The notes under the pieces: model-generated
The model's database searches: none
What the model was told of the DNA's origin: nothing
Seen by the model: only the letters and a program-made list of their open reading frames with translations
NCBI GenBank assembly: GCA_035288965.1
Contig: DATDYQ010000026.1
Coordinates: 1-15,725, forward strand
Direction of reading: 5' to 3'
DNA length: 15,725 nt
From: DATDYQ01 sp035288965
GTDB taxonomy: Archaea; Nanobdellota; Nanobdellia; SCGC-AAA011-G17; JAGVZF01
Shown here: piece after piece, positions 1 to 7,337 of the stretch
Layout: the number at the start of each line of letters is the position of its first letter
Position numbering within the stretch: the stretch's first letter is position 1
Position numbers and translations under genes: made by a program

Positions 1-1
1 C

Positions 2-205
2 TTGCAATTGCTTAAGGGAAGATCTGCTTATCTTTTCTTTAAGAACCATCCTAAAGCAAGATTAAGATATCCACAAGGACATCTTTGGAGCAGAGGGAAG
101 TTTGCATCAAGCATTGGCTTCTCAGATATTGAGAAGACAACTTTCTATATTCAAAATCAGGAAAAGCACCATGGCTTAACCCTCACTGGAAACTCCATCC
201 TTTAG
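2..205 (+). CDS. tnpA: IS200/IS605-type transposase TnpA, C-terminal part (5' end outside window)
   Basis: C-terminal 67 residues of a Y1 single-strand transposase. The frame is open at the window edge and residue 1 (a TTG codon) is not a supported start. The segment carries the family signature: KGRSAYLFF, then YPQGHLWSRGKF (residues 23-34), then a helix with the probable catalytic tyrosine in FYIQNQ (Tyr about residue 49). The HUH motif would lie upstream and cannot be seen, so activity cannot be judged. The stop codon lies inside the right-end hairpin, a compact arrangement typical of IS200 elements. No TnpB reading frame follows. Identification of the family is fairly secure; whether the copy is intact is unknown. 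Confidence 0.82.
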   Translation: MQLLKGRSAYLFFKNHPKARLRYPQGHLWSRGKFASSIGFSDIEKTTFYIQNQEKHHGLTLTGNSIL

Positions 206-213
206 GGTGTGAG
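193..213 (+). repeat. Right-end subterminal hairpin of the IS200/IS605 element
   Basis: An imperfect palindrome: left arm CTCCATCC (193-200), loop TTTA (201-204), right arm GGGTG-T-GAG (205-213) with a single unpaired T at 210. A stem with a bulged T beside the 3' end of tnpA is the typical substrate recognised by Y1 transposases. The right cleavage site probably lies within about 10 bases downstream (AGGTCAT near 217-223), but this exact end is a guess because the left end is not in the window. Confidence 0.6.
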
Positions 214-280
214 AGGAGGTCATAATATAACATGTTTTTTTATATTTAAAAATATTGGGCTTTTTTACAACAACCAAAAA

Positions 281-288
281 TTTAAATA
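281..288 (+). promoter_or_regulatory. TATA box of the methyltransferase gene
   Basis: TTTAAATA, preceded by an A-rich BRE-like stretch, centred about 26 bases before the ATG at 311. This is the expected distance from an archaeal TATA box to the transcription start, so the mRNA would be leaderless or nearly so. No Shine-Dalgarno sequence is seen before 311, consistent with that. Confidence 0.55.
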
Positions 289-310
289 ACGATTAAATAG
301 TTATTAGGTT

Positions 311-1057
311 ATGAAAGAAACTCATGATTATACTAGAAGATTGTATAATAAAATAGCAGAATGGTATCATGATCTTAGAACTAAGGATAGTGGTTGGTTC
401 TATAATGAAATGCTGGAAATGCCAACGACATTAAAACTTCTAGGAAATGTAAAAGATAAGAAAATTCTTGATCTCGGATGTGGAACAGGGATATATGCTA
501 AAGTTTTAACAAATAAAGGGGCCATAATTAGATGTATTGATATTTCAGAAGAGATGATAAAAATAGCAAAAAAAGGAAATCCAAAAATAGAATTTAAAAT
601 AGGAAACATGGATAATTTACCTTATAAAGATAAAGAATTTGATGTTGTTCTTGCTGCTTTATCCCTTGAATATTCTAAAGACTGGGATCCAATTTTTAAA
701 GAAGTAAAAAGGGTTTTGAAGGATAATGGACTATTTGTTTTTTCAGGTTCTAATCCTGTTATAGATGTTGCTAAGAAAGTTGTATATAGGGGAAGAAAAT
801 TTAGAATTGTTAAAGACTACTTTAAAGAGGGTTTTAGAGAAACAAAATGGACTACTGAACACGGTGCATATATCAAAATAAGATTTTATCATAAAACGTA
901 TGGGACAATAGTAAAAACAATATTAAGAAATGGTTTTGAAATTATTGATTATGAAGATGCATTTCCTATAGATATTGCCAGAAAAAAATTTCCTAAAGAT
1001 TATAAGTTATGGAGCAATATGCCTTTCTTTTGTACTTGGAAAATTATGAAAAGATGA
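311..1057 (+). CDS. Class I SAM-dependent methyltransferase (UbiE/Methyltransf_11-like)
   Basis: A 248-residue Rossmann-fold methyltransferase. SAM-binding motif I is ILDLGCGTG at residues 52-60. The acidic residue that binds the SAM ribose is in CIDIS (Asp77). A motif II-type strand, EFDVVLAALSLEY (109-121), and a motif III-type segment, LKDNGLFVFSG (136-146), follow. This order is that of small-molecule or lipid C/O-methyltransferases. The substrate cannot be read from the sequence. The C-terminal part (150-248) is basic and aromatic-rich, with no membrane segment. The gene stands alone on the plus strand, has its own promoter, and converges on truD with only 30 bases between stop codons. 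Fold and chemistry are secure; the specific role is not. Confidence 0.9.
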   Translation: MKETHDYTRRLYNKIAEWYHDLRTKDSGWFYNEMLEMPTTLKLLGNVKDKKILDLGCGTGIYAKVLTNKGAIIRCIDISEEMIKIAKKGNPKIEFKIGNMDNLPYKDKEFDVVLAALSLEYSKDWDPIFKEVKRVLKDNGLFVFSGSNPVIDVAKKVVYRGRKFRIVKDYFKEGFRETKWTTEHGAYIKIRFYHKTYGTIVKTILRNGFEIIDYEDAFPIDIARKKFPKDYKLWSNMPFFCTWKIMKR

Positions 1058-1087
1058 TTTAAGGCTTATTAAAGAAGTTAGATAATA

Positions 1088-1867
1088 TTAATCTAATTTA
1101 ACATATTCATTATCAAAGATGAAATCCAAAATTAATCCTGCATAATGTCCTATTCCTAATTCAAATTTTAAATACAATTCATTTCTATTATTAATTTCAT
1201 AAGAGAAATTTTTTGATTTATATATGGTTCTTCTTGAATAATTTCTTAGATAAATAGAGCTTTTTCCTTTTTGAAACTGATTTAAAGATATTTTATCTTT
1301 ACTTAATAAAGATCTGTAAATTTTTATTATGAACTTGTCCTTTATTTTCTTTGTCCCCAATACGGGAAATGAAATGTTCTTGTAGCCGAATTCCTTGAAA
1401 TATTGGGTAATCGCTTTATTAAACAAATAACTTTGATAAGATGAGAGAAAGAAATTAAATACCGGTAGACTCTTTAATGCATTTTCCATATTGCTATTCT
1501 TCTGATTTAAAATTTTTAATATTTTCCTCTTATAGGCTATGTTTTCTTTATTATTTATGATATTCTTTTTTGGTGATTTTGAATTATACAAAAACAATTT
1601 TATAGCATTGTTATAGTTACCTTTTATTATTTCTCTGCCAATTATATGATTATTTTGTTGTAAACCAAATCTTTGAAAGCCATAATAATTAGGTAAACCA
1701 TTTAACATTTTCTCTTTTATATTCCTTAGACTTTGCTCCATGGTTCTCGCATCTTTTTTTTGAATATTGCTAACTTTAATCACAAACCTATTGCCTTTAT
1801 GTTTTTTCATTCCAATAAAATTAATTTTCGAATAGCCCAATAGCTTTATGACGATTTTTTTTATCAT
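1088..1867 (-). CDS. truD: tRNA pseudouridine synthase TruD, C-terminal part (frameshifted)
   Basis: Second part of a TruD/Pus7-family enzyme, which makes pseudouridine 13 in tRNA. Family blocks occur in the usual order: KGNRF (residues 24-28), NYYGFQRFG (60-68), a TRUD insertion domain, YQSYLFNKAI (144-153), and a C-terminal LKFELGIGHYAGLIL block (233-247) matching the family ending. The catalytic aspartate is in the upstream reading frame (1821-2219), which overlaps this one by 47 bases. The ATG at 1867 is probably not a real start: residues 4-11 (KIVIKLLG) join directly to the upstream frame if one A is removed from the A8 run. Together the frames make about 375 residues, normal for archaeal TruD. 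The cause may be a sequencing error, a true frameshift or slippage. Confidence 0.85.
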   Translation of the reverse strand: MIKKIVIKLLGYSKINFIGMKKHKGNRFVIKVSNIQKKDARTMEQSLRNIKEKMLNGLPNYYGFQRFGLQQNNHIIGREIIKGNYNNAIKLFLYNSKSPKKNIINNKENIAYKRKILKILNQKNSNMENALKSLPVFNFFLSSYQSYLFNKAITQYFKEFGYKNISFPVLGTKKIKDKFIIKIYRSLLSKDKISLNQFQKGKSSIYLRNYSRRTIYKSKNFSYEINNRNELYLKFELGIGHYAGLILDFIFDNEYVKLD

Positions 1868-2219
1868 TGAAATTGGTTATTAAATGTTGAACTCTTGAAT
1901 TGTTTTCTATAGATATCCATTGCTTTGTTAGCCCATTTGTATCTTTTAATCCACAATAACTTATTTTATTTCTTAATATCTTTAATTTGTTTAGTAATAA
2001 ATCTATAGCCTCAAAAGTGCTTATTCCCTTCTTTGTCAGTTCTAATATTATATATGGATTAGATTTTATGTCATTAATATTCTTGATGTTTTTAGCATAG
2101 TGTATCTCTTCAACAAAAAAATCATTATGCTTTAAATATAATTCTCCTCTTATATTACCTTTTATTAGAAACTTACTATCTATTCCTATATTCTTACAAG
2201 ATTTAGATTTATTTAACAT
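1821..2219 (-). CDS. truD: tRNA pseudouridine synthase TruD, N-terminal catalytic part (frameshifted)
   Basis: First part of TruD. It carries the N-terminal block HNDFFVEEI (residues 31-39; family consensus peDFxVeEi) and the catalytic motif CGLKDTNGLTKQWISI (89-104), with catalytic Asp93 in GLKD. Sequence similarity to the family ends at NFNDKK, right at the run of eight A residues (minus strand; plus-strand T at 1855-1862). The last dozen codons (NRHKAIGLFEN) are out of frame and do not resemble TruD. The gene begins 15 bases after the stop of the Mur-ligase-like gene, so it may share the transcript of the upstream sugar cassette, although its function is housekeeping. Without the downstream frame this product lacks most of the fold. 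Confidence 0.85.
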   Translation of the reverse strand: MLNKSKSCKNIGIDSKFLIKGNIRGELYLKHNDFFVEEIHYAKNIKNINDIKSNPYIILELTKKGISTFEAIDLLLNKLKILRNKISYCGLKDTNGLTKQWISIENNSRVQHLITNFNDKKNRHKAIGLFEN

Positions 2220-2234
2220 ACAATTCCATTTTCT

Positions 2235-3488
2235 TTATAAACAGATTAATTCTTCTGGTCTAGTTTCTTCGCTTCCCCCATTATAACCTTCTATAAGATT
2301 TGAAAAATCCCCTCCTCTTTTAGTTGGACTTCTTAATAGTATCAATTGTCCATAATATTTTGTAATATCAAATTCTCTTTTAAATTCATCTTGATCATTA
2401 TAAAAAGATAATTTACTTTTTATTCTTTTCCTTAATTTATCCTGATGAAGAGAGAAATATTTCCCAATAAAGATAATAGAAATAAATCTATCCATCTTTA
2501 AATTACATATTTTATCAACAAGATTGTTCATTACTCTTTCTGTTTCATTACCTAAACCGTAAATCTCTCCTATAACAGCATTTTTGGCGATATCTAAATT
2601 TAGGTTAATTATGGTTTCTAACGAATTTAATATTGATAATTCATTTGAATTAACGGTATCAATTACTATCTTAACCCCTTTATATTCTAATACTTCCATT
2701 CGTTGTTTTGGATTTACAAATTCTTTTATGTTTATATAAGATACATCAAACTTTCTGTTAAAGACTTCTTGGTATACTGCTATCGCACCACAACATGCTA
2801 GACCTAGATGAAATCCGATACCCTTTATTTTAAATTCTGTGGTATTATCTCGATCGTATATATTTATTGTCATATCATTAAATGACATATCTTTAATGTT
2901 ATAACGATAGTGGGCTTCACTTTCATATTCTCCATAATATACTATATCTTCTAAATTTAACTTTTCGATATATTCTTTATTTTTAATATGTGAGATTATT
3001 CTGGCTTTTGGGTAGTATAATGCAAAATCTAATTTTTCATTAGCCACCCCATAAAAAGATTTTAATTCCGAAAGATGCACTTCTGCAAACTCTGTATATA
3101 AAATTGTTTTTGCTGGAACAACAGACGCCATTAAAGATGTATCTCCTCTACATGCAACACCACACTCGAAAATTGATATATCTTTTATGTCATTTAGTGC
3201 TAATTTAACAGCAAATGGTAACTGTGGTAACCAATTATCATTAATTTTTGTTAGATATGGTAGAATTCCATGTTGTTGGAGTAAAATAAATAACATCCGT
3301 GATAGAGTTGTTTTTCCTACACTTCCTAATATTGCTATTGGATAAGATTTTACAAACAGAAGTTCTTTATTTTCATATATTTCTTCTAATGATAACCCCC
3401 CTTTGTTCCAGTAAGTTATAAGATCTGTGTTTTTCCAATATGGATGTTCCCATGAAATACATCTTTCTCTGAATTCATTTATTCTCAT
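2235..3488 (-). CDS. Mur-ligase-family ATP-dependent amide ligase (MurF/MurE-like)
   Basis: A 417-residue protein of the Mur ligase superfamily, which joins an amino acid or peptide amine to a carboxylate through an acyl phosphate. P-loop: GSVGKTT (55-61). The ECG at 108-110 matches the MurF EMG Mg-binding site. YTEFAEVHLSELKSFYGVANEK (131-152) matches the TNIgeaHle...aK block; His138 is the metal-binding histidine and Lys152 the candidate carbamoylated lysine. NPKQRMEV (259-266) and IDTVNSNELS (276-285) match the gRme and DDsYNaNP blocks. Only about 54 residues precede the P-loop, so the UDP-sugar-binding domain of bacterial MurE/MurF is reduced, suggesting a different acceptor. The last 17 residues (tail GSEETRPEELICL) lie beyond the usual C-terminal domain. 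It is last in the four-gene cassette, 8 bases after its neighbour. No other peptidoglycan gene is present. Substrate unknown. Confidence 0.8.
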   Translation of the reverse strand: MRINEFRERCISWEHPYWKNTDLITYWNKGGLSLEEIYENKELLFVKSYPIAILGSVGKTTLSRMLFILLQQHGILPYLTKINDNWLPQLPFAVKLALNDIKDISIFECGVACRGDTSLMASVVPAKTILYTEFAEVHLSELKSFYGVANEKLDFALYYPKARIISHIKNKEYIEKLNLEDIVYYGEYESEAHYRYNIKDMSFNDMTINIYDRDNTTEFKIKGIGFHLGLACCGAIAVYQEVFNRKFDVSYINIKEFVNPKQRMEVLEYKGVKIVIDTVNSNELSILNSLETIINLNLDIAKNAVIGEIYGLGNETERVMNNLVDKICNLKMDRFISIIFIGKYFSLHQDKLRKRIKSKLSFYNDQDEFKREFDITKYYGQLILLRSPTKRGGDFSNLIEGYNGGSEETRPEELICL

Positions 3489-3496
3489 ATTTTTGA

Positions 3497-4405
3497 TTAT
3501 CTACAATTTAAACGGGCCCTTTTTATGAGCTTGCCTCTTAAATTTTGATAATAATCATAGATCTCTTTCCTAAATGCATTATCAAATATCTTGTTATTTT
3601 CTAAAGTAATAAAATTTCCTTTATCAGGTAGTAATTCTAGCTTTAAAGCTAAATATTTTTTGTTGCTGTAATCAAGTGATATGAATGGTACGCCAGCTAG
3701 ATATGAGAATATATTACCGTGAAATGATGTTGATAATACAAAATCTGATTTTCTAATTCTTTCTATATAGCTATATACTGAAGGCAAAGATAGGGCATCT
3801 TTATCCCATTGCCAACAACAATTAAGTTTAACACATTTTTCAAATTTATCTATTATTAGTTGATCTATACTTTTTCTTCCTCTGATTGCAATTATCGTTC
3901 CATCACCTTCTTCATACTCTTGTTTTTTTACATCCAACACACAACAGTCAAATGATAAAATGGCATCAATATCGTAATCTGATAAATGTTTATGAGTTAA
4001 AATATCTCTGCAGGCAATATAAGAAAATTGTTTAACAAAATCCAAAAACGGTTCAATTTCATACATAGAAAAATTAACTAACCAACTATCAATCCCTAAT
4101 TCACCCGCTATTTGAGAAAAATATAGATATGGATAAACATAATTATCCCGTTTTTCAGTTAAACCTTCTCCATGTACGATTAAAATATCAGAATTTTCTA
4201 AACCTTTCCACCATTTTGATTTTTTAATATCATAAAAAAATTTTGAAAAAGGAATAAACTCTACCCCAAAAGTATCGTAAGGAATCTCTTGTAATATATT
4301 ATGTTTAACTGTAATAAGTTTGCGAAACTCTGTATAATTCAATTTTGATCCTAAATGAAAATTTGAGGTATCTCCAATAATTGTTACTTTTTTATATTCT
4401 TTCAT
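3497..4405 (-). CDS. Polysaccharide pyruvyl transferase-like protein (PF04230 family)
   Basis: A 302-residue protein with the two-domain outline of the CsaB/WcaK/ExoV family, which transfers pyruvyl groups to sugars to form ketals. Supporting features are the N-terminal IIGDTSNFHLGS (9-20), ILIVHGEGLT (74-83; family GGG/GE loop), the ACRDILTHKHLSDYDI block (131-146; family vRDxxSxxxL), and STSFHGNIFSYLAGVPFIS (225-243; family StRLHaxifaxxxgvP), followed by Tyr246 and Lys249-250. The family Arg in StRLH is replaced (STSFH), although the histidine is kept, so donor use may differ. No signal peptide or membrane segment is seen. The start overlaps the end of the glycosyltransferase by 14 bases, implying translational coupling. 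Family assignment is moderately sure; pyruvyl transfer itself is not shown. Confidence 0.68.
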   Translation of the reverse strand: MKEYKKVTIIGDTSNFHLGSKLNYTEFRKLITVKHNILQEIPYDTFGVEFIPFSKFFYDIKKSKWWKGLENSDILIVHGEGLTEKRDNYVYPYLYFSQIAGELGIDSWLVNFSMYEIEPFLDFVKQFSYIACRDILTHKHLSDYDIDAILSFDCCVLDVKKQEYEEGDGTIIAIRGRKSIDQLIIDKFEKCVKLNCCWQWDKDALSLPSVYSYIERIRKSDFVLSTSFHGNIFSYLAGVPFISLDYSNKKYLALKLELLPDKGNFITLENNKIFDNAFRKEIYDYYQNLRGKLIKRARLNCR

Positions 4406-5678
4406 TTTCCATTATAGTATTTATACTTGCAGCATAATTATCTATTATATTATTTGGCATATTGCTTTTTGTGATGATTTCTGTTAAGTTACTTTTAGTT
4501 ACAGACAACATGCTTTCATAGAGTGAATCTATAGTTAGATTATGTATAGGTATTGCTCTTTTATTATCTTTAAATAATTCAAGAAGAGGGGGTATTAAAG
4601 AATATACAAATCTTACATTATCTCCTGAAAATGCTAGCGCTTCCAATGCCGTTATTGGAGCGCCTTCAAACCTTGAAGGAAAAATAACAAATTGTAGATT
4701 TTTATGATGTAAAATACTATAAGGGAGAGTATCGCTAAATTCATATATTGCAGTTATTGAATCTTCAGGTATTTTTGAGATTTCTTTTTTTATATTGTTT
4801 ACATAATCCCCAATAGATGTTTCTATCGGCATTAATAATACTAAATTATAATCTGGATTTTCATTTAAGAATTTTTTATATGTTGGTATTAAAATATCAT
4901 ACCCTTTTTGATATACACATCTACCCCAAGCAAATATGAGTTTCTTATCATTAGGTATTCTATACTTTATAAAATTTTCATTTACGATAGCATTAGAAAT
5001 AGTATACCTAAATGAATTAAAATATAACCCATTAATTAATGGAAGTAGTCTTGCATTATCCACACCATAATCTTTTCTAAGCGTTTCTTTAAAGGAATTG
5101 CTAATATAACCGATATAATCACATTCTGATATTAATAAAGCTTCAATTGATTTATTCTCTATGTCTAATCTAGTTTCATTGCTGAATTCATCTTTGAATA
5201 CCTTTCCTAAACTATGTGGTACCCATATAACTCTTAAATTTTTTAGATTAGGGATATATCTTCTAATACTAGAAAATATGGTGTCATTTGCGAATAATAG
5301 AATTAAATCATAATCTTTGCTTGTACCCAAAATATAAGATGCCGCACTAAGTGATGCGCTATTCCATTGTTCTGATGTTCCTCCCCATATTGAACTTTGA
5401 CTGCTACCATCAGAGAATGTCGGAATATCTATTAATATTCCATTGTTTATTCTGCAAGAGTTTTTTGTTATTTGTTCTATTTCTTTATTATAATCTATTG
5501 ATTTTCTATCTAAATAAGGTGCAAGACATAGTAATTTAATTTCATGCTCTTTAAATTTGTTAACCTTAAGTTTAATCTCTTGAAATGCTTCAACAAATGA
5601 ATTAACCACTACTCCCACACCGGTAACCAAAGACACAAGTCCATCATGTGCTGCTATAATAGTAGCTATCTTTTTCAT
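4392..5678 (-). CDS. GT4-like (GT-B fold) glycosyltransferase
   Basis: A 428-residue GT-B glycosyltransferase. The N-terminal Rossmann domain has a glycine-rich loop TGVGVVVNSF (19-28), where GT4 enzymes bind the acceptor. The C-terminal nucleotide-sugar domain starts at about 245 with LIFAWGRCVYQKGYDILI (247-264; family xGRlxxxKGxdxLi). It carries the EX7E motif in SRFEGAPITALEALA (335-349; Glu338 and Glu346), which binds the donor phosphate and ribose. Donor and acceptor cannot be inferred. No membrane segment is visible, so it is cytosolic or peripheral. The start overlaps the stop of the carbamoyltransferase by 4 bases (ATGA), and its end overlaps the next gene, so the three are clearly one operon. 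The region after EX7E (SGDNVRF) departs from the usual cGtPvv, a minor divergence. Confidence 0.86.
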   Translation of the reverse strand: MKKIATIIAAHDGLVSLVTGVGVVVNSFVEAFQEIKLKVNKFKEHEIKLLCLAPYLDRKSIDYNKEIEQITKNSCRINNGILIDIPTFSDGSSQSSIWGGTSEQWNSASLSAASYILGTSKDYDLILLFANDTIFSSIRRYIPNLKNLRVIWVPHSLGKVFKDEFSNETRLDIENKSIEALLISECDYIGYISNSFKETLRKDYGVDNARLLPLINGLYFNSFRYTISNAIVNENFIKYRIPNDKKLIFAWGRCVYQKGYDILIPTYKKFLNENPDYNLVLLMPIETSIGDYVNNIKKEISKIPEDSITAIYEFSDTLPYSILHHKNLQFVIFPSRFEGAPITALEALAFSGDNVRFVYSLIPPLLELFKDNKRAIPIHNLTIDSLYESMLSVTKSNLTEIITKSNMPNNIIDNYAASINTIMENERI

Positions 5679-7336
5679 TCTATAATGCTCCCGTTATAGA
5701 CTATTCTATGAGAATATGTTATTCTGTCTGATATATTTAATGTATCTTCTAACGTATTTGATATAGATTCACCTTTTAAATTTAAAGATGTGTTAATTAA
5801 TGCATATGCTCCTGTTCTTTCTCCAAATCTTTTAATTAAATCATATAAAAATTTGTTTTTATTTTTATCTAAAGTTTGAACTCTTGCAGTATTATCATGA
5901 TGAATCGCTCCTCTTAAAAGATTTTTCACATCTGGTTTTATTCTATATTGATAGAGCATAAACGGAGATTCTTTAGATTCAATAAAATACTCTTGTATCA
6001 TCTCTTTAAGTACTACTGGTGCTAATGGTCTATAATCTTCTCTACATTTAATCTGTTGGCTTAATATTTTTTTAACTTTAATGCTATCTGGTCTAGCTAT
6101 AAAAGACCTATTACCTAATGCCCTTGGTCCGATTTCAGCTTTTGCATTATGTAAAATTATTATTTCATCACTAAGTAAGTATTCAACTAACTCGTTTAAG
6201 ATTTCCTCAGAATATGTAAAAGATGATCCAATGCCGACATATGGTAATTCCAAAAATGGTCGTGTGCCAAATAATTCTAAAATTAAATGTGAAATTGCAC
6301 CCAATGATTGTCCGGTATCATCACAACAAGGCGGAATATATATTTCGTCATAATTATGTGTATTCCATATTTCAGTGTTTGCCTCAATGTTTAAACAACC
6401 ACCACCAGCCAATACTAAATTTTTATTTTTGAAGGTTTCAGCTATTTTTTTTGTATCTTCAACTCTATGTCGAACAAAGACATCCTGTAGAGAAGCACTA
6501 AAATCGCAAGTTTCAGTATTTAATAAGGAAGCCTTACCTTTTAATCCCGGAAATGATTTGCTTAATACAATATCTCCGTTTTCATAATTTGTTGTACAAA
6601 GTATTGGTAATAACTCTTCTAGTTTTTCTACATATTTTTTTTGAGGTGTTCCATATGCAGCTAGTGCCATTAACTTACCTTCACACATTGGACTATTATA
6701 GAGATATGTTGCACATAAATCATAAGGTTTTGCAGTTATAAAACCGTCTACATCTATTCCTTGTTTTATCAAATTTAAACCGTCACCTTCATATATAGTA
6801 ATTCTTTCTCCCTTATCACCACCACCATCACAGGTAAATATAGTAGCTTTATCAAAAGAAGAAAATAAATACACACATGCGTGTGAAAAATGGTGATTTA
6901 CAATAAGGGATTTTCTATGACTGCCAAAAATATTTATATCTCTCCATACTGGTGGGTTTGGATAGGTATCTTTCTCCTCAAGCCATGGGTTTCTTAAAGT
7001 TTCTAATGCCCAATATGAAATATCATCAACATCTTTATCAAGTAAGTTTAAACCATATAAAATTAGTTCTTCCATTTCTTCTGAATCACATCTTTTTTTC
7101 TTCTTTCTAAACATTCTTTCGGCCTCAAGAACGAGTAAGATTTTATTATTTAATGCAAATGAAACTGATGAATCATGATAATTAAAAGCAATACCACATA
7201 ATAGATTTTCTTTTTTCCTTTTAGTCTCTTCTTGTAGTCTTATAAGCCGTCTTTTTTGAATCTCTTCCTGATTTGATATAAAATATCTTGTAGCGCTTAA
7301 TACATTTATTAAATCCTTTTTTTCCCGATATGTCAT
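5675..7336 (-). CDS. O-carbamoyltransferase, NodU/CmcH/TobZ family
   Basis: A 553-residue enzyme predicted to move the carbamoyl group of carbamoyl phosphate, through carbamoyl-AMP, to a hydroxyl on a sugar or small molecule. The N-terminal Kae1-like domain shows FNYHDSSVSF (51-60), the metal-binding NHHFSHACVY (147-156), a CDGGGDKGE nucleotide loop (169-177), LAAYGTP (225-231), LAGGGCLN (309-316) and PPCCDDTGQSLGA (335-347). The C-terminal YrdC-like domain has GPRALGNRSFIARPD (403-417), CREDYRPLAPVV (431-442), RVQTLD (485-490) and LINTSLNLKGES (513-524). All main family motifs are present, so it should be active. Residues 1-45 are an extra charged, probably helical extension not seen in NodU or TobZ. 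It is the first gene of the cassette, and no clear TATA box lies in the 115 bases upstream. Confidence 0.9.
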   Translation of the reverse strand: MTYREKKDLINVLSATRYFISNQEEIQKRRLIRLQEETKRKKENLLCGIAFNYHDSSVSFALNNKILLVLEAERMFRKKKKRCDSEEMEELILYGLNLLDKDVDDISYWALETLRNPWLEEKDTYPNPPVWRDINIFGSHRKSLIVNHHFSHACVYLFSSFDKATIFTCDGGGDKGERITIYEGDGLNLIKQGIDVDGFITAKPYDLCATYLYNSPMCEGKLMALAAYGTPQKKYVEKLEELLPILCTTNYENGDIVLSKSFPGLKGKASLLNTETCDFSASLQDVFVRHRVEDTKKIAETFKNKNLVLAGGGCLNIEANTEIWNTHNYDEIYIPPCCDDTGQSLGAISHLILELFGTRPFLELPYVGIGSSFTYSEEILNELVEYLLSDEIIILHNAKAEIGPRALGNRSFIARPDSIKVKKILSQQIKCREDYRPLAPVVLKEMIQEYFIESKESPFMLYQYRIKPDVKNLLRGAIHHDNTARVQTLDKNKNKFLYDLIKRFGERTGAYALINTSLNLKGESISNTLEDTLNISDRITYSHRIVYNGSIIE

Positions 7337-7337
7337 T

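Noticed and set aside
1078..1096. Hairpin TTAGAT/ATCTAA between the methyltransferase and truD as a terminator
   Set aside because: Only six A/T-rich pairs around a 7-base loop and no T-run; such repeats are expected by chance here.
6081..6741. Plus-strand frames opposite the carbamoyltransferase gene
   Set aside because: Antisense shadows; the minus-strand gene carries complete family motifs over the same stretch.
2235..7336. Reading the cassette as a peptidoglycan or pseudomurein operon
   Set aside because: Only one Mur-type ligase is present, with a reduced UDP-sugar domain. There is no MraY-, MurG- or transpeptidase-like gene, and the neighbours are carbamoyl- and pyruvyl-transfer enzymes.
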